Source: Bacilli bacterium (GTDB lineage: Bacteria > Bacillota_I > Bacilli_A > RF39 > UBA660). Taken from it: a stretch of DNA of 64,000 nucleotides. The translations under genes were made by a program, and so were the position numbers. The DNA is taken from NCBI GenBank assembly GCA_900752905.1, contig CAADWX010000022.1:20770-84769 (forward strand). The letters run 5' to 3'. Shown here piece by piece: positions 35,637-44,475 of the stretch. The notes beneath the pieces are model-generated. The model ran no database searches. It saw only the letters and a program-made list of their open reading frames with translations, and was not told the DNA's origin. Position 1 is the stretch's first letter. Each line of letters opens with the position of its first letter.

Positions 35637-37344
35637 AGATAATTTTGTTATCATAAAAAAATATTTTAAATTAGTTAAAGGAAATAGAATAGGAATATTT
35701 AAATTGTTCTTTTCTTCAGTAGTATCTCATGGAATATCATTACTAATTCCTATTATAATTGCTAATATAATAAAAAATATTACAATACAAAATTATAATG
35801 ATGCTTATATTTGCTCATTTATGTTATTTTTATCCTATTTATTTTATAATTTATTTTTAAAATGGAATTATGATGTATATACTCAAAACACAAAATATTG
35901 CTGTTCTAAAATTCAAAAAGATATAATAATGAAAATATCAACATATGATGATAATTTTCAAAATCAAGTATCTAAAGGAGAATTAATCAGCACAATTAAT
36001 CAGGATGTTATTGACTTAACAAAGTGTATTGACAGAATTGCAGAATATATTATTAATTCTATAAGCTTTATTTGGCTTATTATAATTGTATTTACAATTA
36101 ATTCTATTTCCGCATTAATTATTTTTATTGTATGCTTTGTTTATTTAGTATTGTACAATAGATGTAATAAAAAAATTGTTAAGTACACAGGCTTATCAAG
36201 AAAGAATATGGATAATATTAGTAATACTTTTGCGCAAATAATGACAGGTATTAATGAAGTTAAAGTTTTTAATTTAACTGATAAAATGTTAGAGAAATAT
36301 GATGAACTTAAAGAACAATTTGATTATAATTATACTAGACGAAGAATCACATTAAATGTTAGGGATAATGGAATTACATATTTAATTTATTTTGCAAAAG
36401 TATTAATTTATATTTTATGTATATATCTTATATCAAAAAAAAGTTTGACAATAGATATTTTAATATTATTAATTTCATACTATGATAATTCATTATCAAT
36501 ATGTAAAGAGATTATGAAAAATTCTAGCGCGATAAGATTAATGTCAGTGTCTATAGATCGTATTAATAGTATAATAAATTATAATCCTGTTGAAGAAATT
36601 AGTTTTGGTGATAAAAGAATACCTAATAAAATAGAAAATATTAGATTTAATAATGTTAGTTATAAATATTTTGGAAAAGAAAGCAATGCTCTTACTAATA
36701 TATCATTTGAAATAAATTCCAATGAAATTACTGCATTTATCGGACATACAGGTAGTGGAAAATCCACAATTGGTAAATTACTTTTAAGGCTATATAAAAA
36801 TAATAGTGGTAGTATATTAATTAATAATCAAGACATTTTTGCATTTAATCAAAATGAGTATAAAAATTTAATATCTGTTGTAAATCAAAAACCATTTATT
36901 TTTAATATGTCAGTTATGGATAATTTCAAATTAGTACAAAATAATGAGGATAAAATAAAAGAAACATGTAAAAAAATAGGGATAGATGAACTTATTTTGA
37001 ATTTACCAAATGGATATGAAACAATACTAAAAGAAGATGCAACTGATTTATCTGGCGGACAAAAACAACTTATTTCAATAGCTAGGACTATTATGTGTGA
37101 CTCTAAGATTATTATTTTTGATGAAGTAACCAGTGCACTAGATCCTAAAACAACAAAACATATTATTGAAATTTTAAATGCTATAAAAAAAGATAAAGTA
37201 GTAATACTAATTACTCATAAGCCTGATTTAATGAAAATAGCAAACAATTTAATTTTATTAAATGATGGTAAAATTGTAGGAATAGGTAATCACAAAGGAT
37301 TAATAGCAAATAATAATTATTATCAAAAACTATTAAAGAAATAG
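35629..37344 (+). CDS. ABC transporter, fused permease and ATPase
   Basis: 571 residues with six membrane helices (about 15-290) and a full ATPase: Walker A GHTGSGKST, signature LSGGQKQ, Walker B FDEVTSALD and H-loop THKPD. All catalytic residues are present, so it can act as a homodimer, unlike the pair at 30966-34437. The ATG at 35629 has GGTGAT 4 bases upstream; earlier in-frame ATGs at 35617 and 35623 are less well spaced. Substrate unknown. Confidence 0.85.
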   Translation: MIKDNFVIIKKYFKLVKGNRIGIFKLFFSSVVSHGISLLIPIIIANIIKNITIQNYNDAYICSFMLFLSYLFYNLFLKWNYDVYTQNTKYCCSKIQKDIIMKISTYDDNFQNQVSKGELISTINQDVIDLTKCIDRIAEYIINSISFIWLIIIVFTINSISALIIFIVCFVYLVLYNRCNKKIVKYTGLSRKNMDNISNTFAQIMTGINEVKVFNLTDKMLEKYDELKEQFDYNYTRRRITLNVRDNGITYLIYFAKVLIYILCIYLISKKSLTIDILILLISYYDNSLSICKEIMKNSSAIRLMSVSIDRINSIINYNPVEEISFGDKRIPNKIENIRFNNVSYKYFGKESNALTNISFEINSNEITAFIGHTGSGKSTIGKLLLRLYKNNSGSILINNQDIFAFNQNEYKNLISVVNQKPFIFNMSVMDNFKLVQNNEDKIKETCKKIGIDELILNLPNGYETILKEDATDLSGGQKQLISIARTIMCDSKIIIFDEVTSALDPKTTKHIIEILNAIKKDKVVILITHKPDLMKIANNLILLNDGKIVGIGNHKGLIANNNYYQKLLKK

Positions 37345-37440
37345 ATATATATTATATAATATAGATAAACATATTGCGGAAAACAATTTATTGCGTTATG
37401 ATAAATTTATCAAATATTGATGGACTTATTTTTTTTGATT

Positions 37441-37542
37441 AGGTGTGTTAAACCCCTTTAGCAATCGCACCATTATGATAGGAAACTCGAACTTTTAAAG
37501 TTTCGAGAGTAATAGATTACTAACAGTAATATTAGTTTTTTT
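37441..37542 (+). repeat. CACCA-hairpin-terminator element, copy C
   Basis: GGTGTG...CGCACC stem ending in CACCA (37468-37472), then CTCGAACTT/AAGTTTCGAG (37486-37507), GAGTAATAGA as in copy A, and an ATTACT/AGTAAT hairpin (37516-37530) followed by ATTAG and T's. The rest of the gap 37345-37665 is AT-rich without a gene; TATAAT boxes at 37613 and 37633 lie before the next gene. Confidence 0.5.
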
Positions 37543-37665
37543 CTACTAAAAAGCAAAAAAGTATTTTTATTAACTATATTTTTAATTAATTCTAAAACTT
37601 GAAAAAAGTTGGTATAATATAAGTAAGTATGTTATAATAACAAGTAATTGTTAGGAGGGTTAACT

Positions 37666-38151
37666 ATGGCAAAAATATTTAGTGAAGATGCATATTGTTT
37701 AGGATTACAATTAAAAGATGGAAATATTTGTAAAAAGAATAATTATAATATTGGCATTGTTAGTGCTCCTACATTTATGAATCAATTTATTGAAAAATTA
37801 AAAAATGGTGAATTAAAAATAGAAACATGTCCTCAAGTTGAAGTGGATTCAGAATTAACTGAAGAATATATTATAAAACAATTAGAATCGTATCAAAAAA
37901 TGCTTGAATCTGAAATTATTGAAAATGCAACAAATAAATTAATAATACGTGATGCTAGTTATTTAAAAGAAGAAGCAAAAGTTGTTGAAATTAAAAAAAG
38001 TGAAGAGCATGATAGATTAGTTGAAGAAGCAAATGCAAGAATTGAAGAAGGTAGAAGAAGAGAGGCTAAAGCTTGGCATGAAGCTCAAAATTACATTGTT
38101 GATTATAATGAAAAAGGACCAGTTAAAAAACTACTTCCAAATAAAAAATAA
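37666..38151 (+). CDS. Hypothetical protein with charged C-terminal helix
   Basis: 161 residues, unrecognised. ATG after TTAGGAGGG; an in-frame start at 37648 precedes the ribosome site and is rejected. The N-terminal half is mixed (LGLQLKDGNICKKNN), the C-terminal half (about 95-150) a long Lys/Glu helix rich in EEA repeats. No membrane or signal segment. It lies alone between repeat elements C and D in the accessory region. The overlapping open frame at 38021-38215 is considered a shadow. Confidence 0.55.
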   Translation: MAKIFSEDAYCLGLQLKDGNICKKNNYNIGIVSAPTFMNQFIEKLKNGELKIETCPQVEVDSELTEEYIIKQLESYQKMLESEIIENATNKLIIRDASYLKEEAKVVEIKKSEEHDRLVEEANARIEEGRRREAKAWHEAQNYIVDYNEKGPVKKLLPNKK

Positions 38152-38257
38152 AGAAGGTATAGGAATATACTGTTTTTTATTAGTTAAAATAAAATTATTG
38201 CTTATGCTATTATGATTTGTTCTAATTAATATAGATTGATTCATATGAATCGTTATT

Positions 38258-38337
38258 GCCGAAAAAAGTTGTAGACCTCTACGTCGTAGGCACCAGATTG
38301 ATATTTATTCGAACCTTTTTATAAGTTCGTTTTTTTA
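38258..38337 (+). repeat. CACCA-hairpin-terminator element, copy D
   Basis: GCCGA at 38258 and AGGCACCA ending at 38295 match the two ends of tRNA-Thr with the middle reduced to a GTAG/CTAC hairpin. A CGAAC/GTTCG stem (38310-38329) followed by seven T's ends the element. It is the most eroded copy. Confidence 0.45.
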
Positions 38338-38386
38338 TATAAAAAAATAATAACTTTTATGATAAAATAGAAATGGAGGATATAAT

Positions 38387-38953
38387 ATGAAAACACCATT
38401 ATTAGAAACTGAAAGATTAATATTAAAAAGGGGCAAATTAGATGATTATATTAAGGTTTATGAATATGATTTTACAAGACTTAGAAATATTAATGGTGAA
38501 TTTGAATACGTAAAATTAAATAAAGATGATTTAATTGGTTTTGATACATATGCTGATAGAGAAGAATTATGTATGGATTTTATAATTTATTTAAAAGAAA
38601 ATAATGAACCAATTGGAAATATTGTTTACGATAGATATGATGAAAAAACAAATTCACTTGAAGTTTCATATAATCTTCATCCAAATTACTGGAAAAAAGG
38701 ATATATGAAAGAAGCTGTATTAGAAACTATGAAATATATATTTGATAATTATGAATTTGATAATATAAGATGTGGATATGCAGAAGAAAATAGTAATTCT
38801 AGATTATTAAATGAAAAAATAGGATTTGAATATTTTAATGAACATATAACTTATTATAAAAGAATAGATAAAAATATAAGAGAAATTGAAACAATTATGT
38901 CAAGGGAAAAATTTAATAGTTTATATAAAAAAATAAATTCCATTTTAAAATGA
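38387..38953 (+). CDS. GNAT family N-acetyltransferase (RimJ/RimL type)
   Basis: 188 residues. LLETERLILK at the start, then the acetyl-CoA-binding region NPNYWKKGYMKEAVLETMKY in modified form (LHPNYWKKGYMKEA, about 106-119), and ENSNSRLLNEKIGFEY near 145-160. These are the hallmarks of the RimJ/RimL group, which acetylates protein N-termini or small molecules. TGGAGG precedes the ATG. The 165 bases after it (38954-39118) hold no convincing gene. Confidence 0.82.
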   Translation: MKTPLLETERLILKRGKLDDYIKVYEYDFTRLRNINGEFEYVKLNKDDLIGFDTYADREELCMDFIIYLKENNEPIGNIVYDRYDEKTNSLEVSYNLHPNYWKKGYMKEAVLETMKYIFDNYEFDNIRCGYAEENSNSRLLNEKIGFEYFNEHITYYKRIDKNIREIETIMSREKFNSLYKKINSILK

Positions 38954-39118
38954 TATAGGTAACTATACTTTAATGAAATAAAAATTAGAAAAGAATAAAA
39001 TAAATCGAATGATAAAATCAAATTTTATAAAAAGTTTTACTAGAGATCATGGTTATAAATTCTAGAATATGATTAATGCACAGATTAAATCTTAAAATAT
39101 ACAACAAGAGGTGATTTT

Positions 39119-40384
39119 ATGAATGGGAATATGAGAAAACGGGTAATGAAGTCTTTATTATTTGTGTTACCTTATATTATAGTTGAATTTACTAATGTAT
39201 TTTTAGTATTAATTGATAAATCTATTTCAAACTCAATTGGAAAGACAGCTCTTGTTGTTTTTTCATCGTTTATAACACTAAATTGGGCAATAAATACTTT
39301 ACAAGCTTGTATAAGCTCTTCACATAGTATAGTGCTCGTTAGAAATAAAGTAGATTATAAGGATATAAATACTTCTGGTTTATTTTTAGAATTGATATTT
39401 AGTTTATTTACCGGGATTTTAATTTTTTTATTTGCAAACAATATAACACATATATATCAATTAGATAATAACGCAAGAAATATATTAACTATAATTTTAA
39501 GATTAAAAGCTATTCAACTTCCACTTGTAGCAGTTGGATATATAGCTAAAAATGATTTGAAGATTAAGAAAAAAACAAAATCAATTTTTAAAATTGTAGT
39601 TATTTCTTCAATAATTAATATAATTGGTGACATTATAAGTGTTAAGTTTGGATATAACGAAATAGGAATCTATATAGCAACTATTATTTCAACACTTGTA
39701 AATACTATATTATTATTTATTTCATCTAAATTTAAAGTTGGAAAAATAAAAAAATGTTATGTAAAAGAAATGTTAAAATATGGAAAAGATCTTGCATTTA
39801 ATAAAATCATTCAAAGGGTTGTAAATTTAACATATACAAGTATTGCTAGCTCTTTTGGAACAGCTATTTATACAATCCATTGTGCATGTATAACTGTATC
39901 AGATACATTGAGCGAGGTTATTGGTGGTTATTATAATGGATTACTTATAGATTACTCAAATGATATAGAAAATGAAAATAAAGGGGTATTGAAAAAAGCT
40001 GATTCAATAGGCGTATATGGAACATTATTTTCAATTGTATTTTTAATAGTTATGATGTACCCAGCTTGGTTGCTTTTAGCAAGAACAGTTCCTTGGAAAA
40101 CTTGTAATCCATATATATGGTTTTATAGTTTTGAATTTATTATGGAAGTAGCATCAAGTAATTATAGAGCATATCTATCAGCAAATAAAGATACAAAAGC
40201 AATTAGAAATATGGCTTTAATTGGTGGAATATGTGTTAGAATACCATTAGCATTTTTGTTTAGAAAACTTGGATTTGGTTTATTAGGTCTTTCACTTTTA
40301 TGCGGAATAGATAGAATTGTTAGATTATCTTATTTAAGAATATATATTAAGGTTAAATCTAAAAAGGGATTATTATATACATAA
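39119..40384 (+). CDS. MATE-like membrane transporter
   Basis: 421 residues with about 12 hydrophobic segments in the two-bundle arrangement of MATE/MOP exporters, which couple drug or metabolite efflux to ion gradients. AGAGGTGATTTT precedes the ATG. The sequence is divergent: paired Gly/Pro motifs are weak, and the family call rests on topology and overall character. A related frame-shifted gene follows about 100 bases downstream, suggesting a duplicated or split transporter locus. Confidence 0.6.
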   Translation: MNGNMRKRVMKSLLFVLPYIIVEFTNVFLVLIDKSISNSIGKTALVVFSSFITLNWAINTLQACISSSHSIVLVRNKVDYKDINTSGLFLELIFSLFTGILIFLFANNITHIYQLDNNARNILTIILRLKAIQLPLVAVGYIAKNDLKIKKKTKSIFKIVVISSIINIIGDIISVKFGYNEIGIYIATIISTLVNTILLFISSKFKVGKIKKCYVKEMLKYGKDLAFNKIIQRVVNLTYTSIASSFGTAIYTIHCACITVSDTLSEVIGGYYNGLLIDYSNDIENENKGVLKKADSIGVYGTLFSIVFLIVMMYPAWLLLARTVPWKTCNPYIWFYSFEFIMEVASSNYRAYLSANKDTKAIRNMALIGGICVRIPLAFLFRKLGFGLLGLSLLCGIDRIVRLSYLRIYIKVKSKKGLLYT

Positions 40385-40456
40385 AAAATTTTAGTTATCT
40401 TATATTTAATATATAATAAATTTAGAAAAAAATAGATATAGAAATATGTCTTTTTT

Positions 40457-40465
40457 TGATATAAT
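40457..40465 (+). promoter_or_regulatory. Extended -10 upstream of the frameshifted transporter
   Basis: TGATATAAT; GAGGGTAG of the ribosome site starts about 10 bases later. Confidence 0.45.
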
Positions 40466-40484
40466 GATTAAAAGTGAGGGTAGT

Positions 40485-41247
40485 ATGAACGAATTTATAT
40501 CAATATTAATAAGTTTTATTTTTATGAGCTTAGCGGAGAGTGTTGATACATTTTTTAATAATAAGATAAGCATAGATGCCATTATAGTATGTAGTAGTTT
40601 ATTTTATATTAATTTATTATGTAAATCAATAGAAGAAATAGGAATATATACATATAGTGTTATTAGAAAAAGAGAGTTCTTTTGTTTAGTAACAACAGGG
40701 GTAGTAAGCTTTATAGTTGGAATATTTATTCTTATATACAAGCTATATGGGTAAAAATAATTATGCAATTCACTCTATTTGCTATGGTATTTGTTTAAAT
40801 TTAGAAATTATTACAAATGCTTATAATTCTACCTTAATGATAAAAATACCTGAAGAAAAGAATAAAGATAAACAGATGAATTTATTAAAAGAATACATGA
40901 AGAAATGTTTTTCTACAGTTTTAATAATAAATTTTATTTTAACTATAGTAATGTTAGTAATTCAACATGGAAGTTTACCTATTATGGAATGCTTTCCTTA
41001 TATTATTCTTTATTGTTGTACCGTATTTGGATTATATTTATATGAATCATATAAAGCAATATGTGTTATACAAGGTAAACCAAAAATTATATTAAAAGGT
41101 TCAATTATTGGTGTAATAGTAAGAGTATTAATATGTTTATTATTTTTAAAAGCACCTATATGTTTATATATTTTTAGTATTGCAAGTTTAGTTGACTTTT
41201 ATGTAAGGAGTGTTTTTTATAAATTAGATTTAAATCAAATTAAATAA
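40485..41247 (+). pseudogene. Frame-shifted membrane transporter (MATE-like)
   Basis: A first frame (40485-40754, 89 codons, hydrophobic) runs out at TAA just as a second frame, open from about 40717, continues for roughly 170 hydrophobic residues (EYLFLYTSYMGKNNYAIHSI ... ) to 41247. The overlap of 38 bases in different frames is best explained by one indel near 40715-40750. The combined product would be about 250 residues with six or more helices and resembles half of a MATE transporter. An assembly error cannot be excluded. Confidence 0.6.
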
Positions 41248-41485
41248 TTATTTTGTTTAATAAGTATATTATTTACTGTAATCATTAAATAAAAGGTAGA
41301 GGTTATTAAAAAATGAATTATAGATAAAATATTATTTAAAGAAAAAATAATACAGTAGTAGTTCCTACATTTATTTAAAATTTCTCATAAAAATTAAAAG
41401 GTTGAGATTTAGAAATATGACTTTTATAGTTGAAAATAAAGTTATTCTATATTAATACATATATGTTTTAATTTGTAAAATTAAC

Positions 41486-41741
41486 TGATATAATAAACAT
41501 TAGATGAATATGATATGAATGAATCATATAAAGAGAAAATAAAAAATATATTAAATTTAATAGAACAAAATCATATTTATATGTATTTTAATATATCAAA
41601 GAAATAATTTAAGAAGAATAAAAAATATTTATTAACAGAAGAAGGGTGAATTTCATGAACACAGGTGGAGGATTAGCATTTTAATTATTAAAAATCATTC
41701 TTAATCAAAATTTTAACCATACCAAAAAGGTGTGGTTTTTT
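41486..41741 (+). other. Putative short transcript with two tiny open frames
   Basis: TGATATAAT (41486-41494) predicts a start near 41501. A 30-codon frame (41515-41607, MNESYKEKIKNILNLIEQNH...) and a 9-codon frame (41655-41684, MNTGGGLAF) preceded by GAAGGGTGA follow. An AACCATACC/GGTGTGGTT stem with T's (41715-41741) ends it. It lies in a 795-base stretch (41248-42042) that otherwise holds AT-rich sequence without a gene. It may be a small RNA, a peptide gene or debris. Confidence 0.35.
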
Positions 41742-41969
41742 GATACAATAAAAGTAACTGCTTCACTAAAAAACTTATAAATGGATTATATAAATTTAAC
41801 ATAAAAAAGAGAAAAATATAATAATTTATGATATATTTAATATATTGGACTATGTTTTAGTTTTAGTAAAAAGTGCAAGAATCAGAATTAGTATATAGTA
41901 TAAAAAATAATTATTAATATTTTACTAAGCAATAATTTTAACTTTTATATTTGAAAGAAGAGATTTAAA

Positions 41970-42062
41970 ATGAAATTAAATAAACAAGAATTTATAGAAA
42001 AAGTAAAAACAGATGCAACTTATAAAAAATTAGGTGAAAAAAATGAAAAACAATATATATAG
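41970..42062 (+). CDS. Possible 30-residue peptide overlapping ylmH start
   Basis: MKLNKQEFIEKVKTDATYKK... ends at TAG 20 bases inside the next gene, in another frame. GAAAGAAGAG lies before its ATG. Its overlap with the ylmH ribosome site could couple translation. Could also be a chance frame; no homology recognised. Confidence 0.3.
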   Translation: MKLNKQEFIEKVKTDATYKKLGEKNEKQYI

Positions 42063-42735
42063 AGGATCTAACAATGTTGATAGACTTTATAATGATAAGA
42101 GTACATTATTTTTAGATAGTAAAGAATTAAAAGAAATAAAACATAAATTAAAGGGATTAGAATATAAGACTTATTACTTATATGAAGATTGTGATAAGGT
42201 ATTATTATATAGAAATAATATTCCAGATATTAAGTTATATAGAATTGATTGTGATAAAAAATTAAAACATCAAAATATATTAGGTACAATTTTATCTCTT
42301 GGAATAGATAGTGCATATATAGGTGATATAGTTAAATTAAATGATAATTTTTATATATTTGTATTAGAAAGTATGAGTAAGTATTTAATTGATAATTTAG
42401 ATGAAATAAGAGGTATTAAAGTTAAGTTAATAGAAGATGATATTGCTATATTTGAAAATTATAAAAGGAAATATGAAGAGATTTCTTTAATAGTGAGTAG
42501 TGAAAGACTAGATTCTATTATTTCTTCTTTATGTAATATATCAAGAAAAATGGCAGATACTTTAATAAGCAATAAAAATATTTTATTAAATTATGATGTA
42601 GCGCTTAAAAATACATATATTTTAAAAGAAAATGATATATTTAGTATAAGACATGTTGGAAAGTTTAAATATGTTGGTATTTTAAAAAATACGCGTAAGG
42701 ATAAGCTAATTGTAAAAGTGTTAAAATATATTTAA
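42043..42735 (+). CDS. ylmH: YlmH/RqcP2-like S4-domain RNA-binding protein
   Basis: 230 residues. An N-terminal domain of about 150 residues is followed by an S4 RNA-binding domain (about 155-225): SSERLDSIISSLCNISRKMA, LISNKNILLNYDVALKNTY, ENDIFSIRHVGKFKYVGI. This matches YlmH, which binds the 50S subunit with peptidyl-tRNA in ribosome quality control. It is normally beside cell-division genes (ylm cluster); here it stands in an accessory region. ATG at 42043 has AGGTGA 5 bases before; an ATG-less extension to 42034 is rejected. Confidence 0.8.
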   Translation: MKNNIYRGSNNVDRLYNDKSTLFLDSKELKEIKHKLKGLEYKTYYLYEDCDKVLLYRNNIPDIKLYRIDCDKKLKHQNILGTILSLGIDSAYIGDIVKLNDNFYIFVLESMSKYLIDNLDEIRGIKVKLIEDDIAIFENYKRKYEEISLIVSSERLDSIISSLCNISRKMADTLISNKNILLNYDVALKNTYILKENDIFSIRHVGKFKYVGILKNTRKDKLIVKVLKYI

Positions 42736-42740
42736 AAATA

Positions 42741-42749
42741 TGATATAAT
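42741..42749 (+). promoter_or_regulatory. Extended -10 promoter of the vanZ-like gene
   Basis: TGATATAAT 26 bases before the ATG; AAGAGG begins about 15 bases later. Confidence 0.5.
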
Positions 42750-42774
42750 TATAAGTATAGAAAAGAGGTATAAT

Positions 42775-43446
42775 ATGAAGAATAAAAAATTTATATGTGG
42801 TAAAATTCTTTATATTATATCTTTTTTTATTATTGTATTTTATTTATATATAGAACTTGGTAATATTGTATTTAATCCCTTAATAAGAATATTTATATTG
42901 ATATTTAATTGTATTATTATGTATATTGCAGCTAAACTTTTATCAAATAATAAGTTATTTAAATTTAATTTAATAGTATGGTTTTGTTTATATATAGTGT
43001 TTCTTTTATCATTAACTCTTTTTGATACATACTTTAATAGAAATGGTATAAATATTTTTTCTCTTGATAAAGATATGGTAAAAGAATATATGAATAGTTC
43101 TTTTAATATTATACCGTTTAAAACAATTAAACTATATTTTAATAGTTATAATGGAGGTTATTTATCTAAAAGTTTATTTTTGTATAATATAATTGGTAAT
43201 CTATGTGCTTTAATGCCACTTTCTTTCTTTTTACCACTTTTATTTAAAAAACAAAATAATATATTAATATTTATTTTAACAATAATATTAATTGTTATTG
43301 GAATAGAAAGTATGCAATTTTTAACTCTTAGTGGATCTTGTGATATAGATGATTTAATATTAAATTTATCTGGTTCGTTAGTATTATATTTAATACTTAA
43401 AATAAAACCTATAAATAAAGTTATAAGGAAAACATTCATTAAATAA
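42775..43446 (+). CDS. VanZ family membrane protein
   Basis: 223 residues with about six hydrophobic segments. The VanZ core is visible: FNIIPFKTIKLY (about 107-118), NIIGNLCALMPLSFFLP (about 138-154) and IESMQFLTLSGSCDIDDLIL (about 180-199), with the conserved Q and DxDD residues. VanZ was first seen as a teicoplanin-resistance accessory; the general family role is unsettled. A transglutaminase-like gene and a membrane thiol-hydrolase-like gene follow. Confidence 0.85.
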   Translation: MKNKKFICGKILYIISFFIIVFYLYIELGNIVFNPLIRIFILIFNCIIMYIAAKLLSNNKLFKFNLIVWFCLYIVFLLSLTLFDTYFNRNGINIFSLDKDMVKEYMNSSFNIIPFKTIKLYFNSYNGGYLSKSLFLYNIIGNLCALMPLSFFLPLLFKKQNNILIFILTIILIVIGIESMQFLTLSGSCDIDDLILNLSGSLVLYLILKIKPINKVIRKTFIK

Positions 43447-43489
43447 TATTATTTTATTCTACATAATTGAAATGAAAGGAAGAAAAAAA

Positions 43490-44389
43490 ATGAAAGATAA
43501 AAAGTCAGAGATTCCTTTGTGGTTAAAATATGGAATTAAAGAAATAAGTTTTCATAATAAATATAAAAAGAATTATGATGAATTGAGATGTTACTATATA
43601 GAAAACATAATTAATTCAAATAAAGTAATTCCATCAATAGATTTAATGAAAAAATCTGGAGAGTGGTATGGCAGAAGAGATTTAAATACTTCTGGTTTTG
43701 ATGGATTTGATTTATCATATTTTATAGTTAGTTATTTAATACATAATAACTATAATATTGAAAATTTAATTTCTAATAGTCATGAATTAGAAATGTTAGA
43801 GCCTAATTTAATTCAAAATACAATAAATTATTATAATAATTATTTTAAAGTAAGTGAAATAAAAAATAATTTTAATGATGTTACAACAGCTAGAGAATTG
43901 ATGGATTTTATGAATAAAGAAATGGTATATGGATGGCTAGATAAAGAAAATAAAAAACATTTTGAAAACTTGAAACAAATCAAAGAAAATTATAAAACAA
44001 AATCAATAGATGTTATATTGAAATCGAAAGTAGGAAATTGTATTGATCAAGCAAAATTACAAAAAGCTTTTTTTGATAGTAAAAATATAGAAAATAAACT
44101 TTATTGTTTTCTATATAAAGAAAAGATGAGTGAAACAATAAAAATTCATCCTATCACAATATATAAAGAGAATAATAAATGGTATCACTTTGAACATGCT
44201 TTTTACAAGTATAAAGGTATACATGAATTTAATAATATAAATGATTTATTATATTCTTTTAAAACAGTATGTTTTTCAAATTCAGAATTGATAAACATAA
44301 AAGAAATATATGATATACCTGAAAATATAACAATTAATGAATTTATAGAGTATATAGAAAATCAAAATATAAATGATAAAAGAATATAG
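43490..44389 (+). CDS. Transglutaminase-like cysteine protein
   Basis: 299 residues, cytoplasmic by sequence. The C-terminal half has KVGNCIDQAKL with Cys184, and YHFEHAFYKYKGIHEF with His236, the Cys-His order and spacing of transglutaminase/arylamine-acetyltransferase-like papain folds; an Asp/Asn partner is probably among the NNIND residues after it. The N-terminal half is a helical region of unknown role. ATG at 43490 has AAAGGAAG 8 bases upstream; the earlier in-frame ATG at 43472 has none. Confidence 0.6.
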   Translation: MKDKKSEIPLWLKYGIKEISFHNKYKKNYDELRCYYIENIINSNKVIPSIDLMKKSGEWYGRRDLNTSGFDGFDLSYFIVSYLIHNNYNIENLISNSHELEMLEPNLIQNTINYYNNYFKVSEIKNNFNDVTTARELMDFMNKEMVYGWLDKENKKHFENLKQIKENYKTKSIDVILKSKVGNCIDQAKLQKAFFDSKNIENKLYCFLYKEKMSETIKIHPITIYKENNKWYHFEHAFYKYKGIHEFNNINDLLYSFKTVCFSNSELINIKEIYDIPENITINEFIEYIENQNINDKRI

Positions 44390-44398
44390 TTTAAATTT

Positions 44399-44421
44399 AT
44401 CATTTATAAAATGATTTTTTT
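44399..44421 (+). terminator. Terminator after the transglutaminase-like gene
   Basis: ATCATTT / AAATGAT hairpin with a short loop and T run. Confidence 0.6.
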
Positions 44422-44444
44422 AATTTGTAAATAAATTTTTTTGA

Positions 44445-44453
44445 TGTTATAAT
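44445..44453 (+). promoter_or_regulatory. Extended -10 promoter of the 419-residue membrane protein
   Basis: TGTTATAAT 22 bases before the ATG, directly after a T-rich terminator. Confidence 0.5.
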
Positions 44454-44475
44454 CAAATACAAGTAGGGATGTTTT

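Noticed and set aside
38021..38215. 64-codon frame overlapping the end of the 161-residue hypothetical
   Set aside because: Out of frame over a Lys/Glu repeat region, no ribosome site; treated as a shadow.
39010..39065. Short frame (MIKSNFIKSFTRDHGYKF) between the acetyltransferase and the MATE-like gene
   Set aside because: Only 18 codons, no ribosome site, no homology; likely debris.
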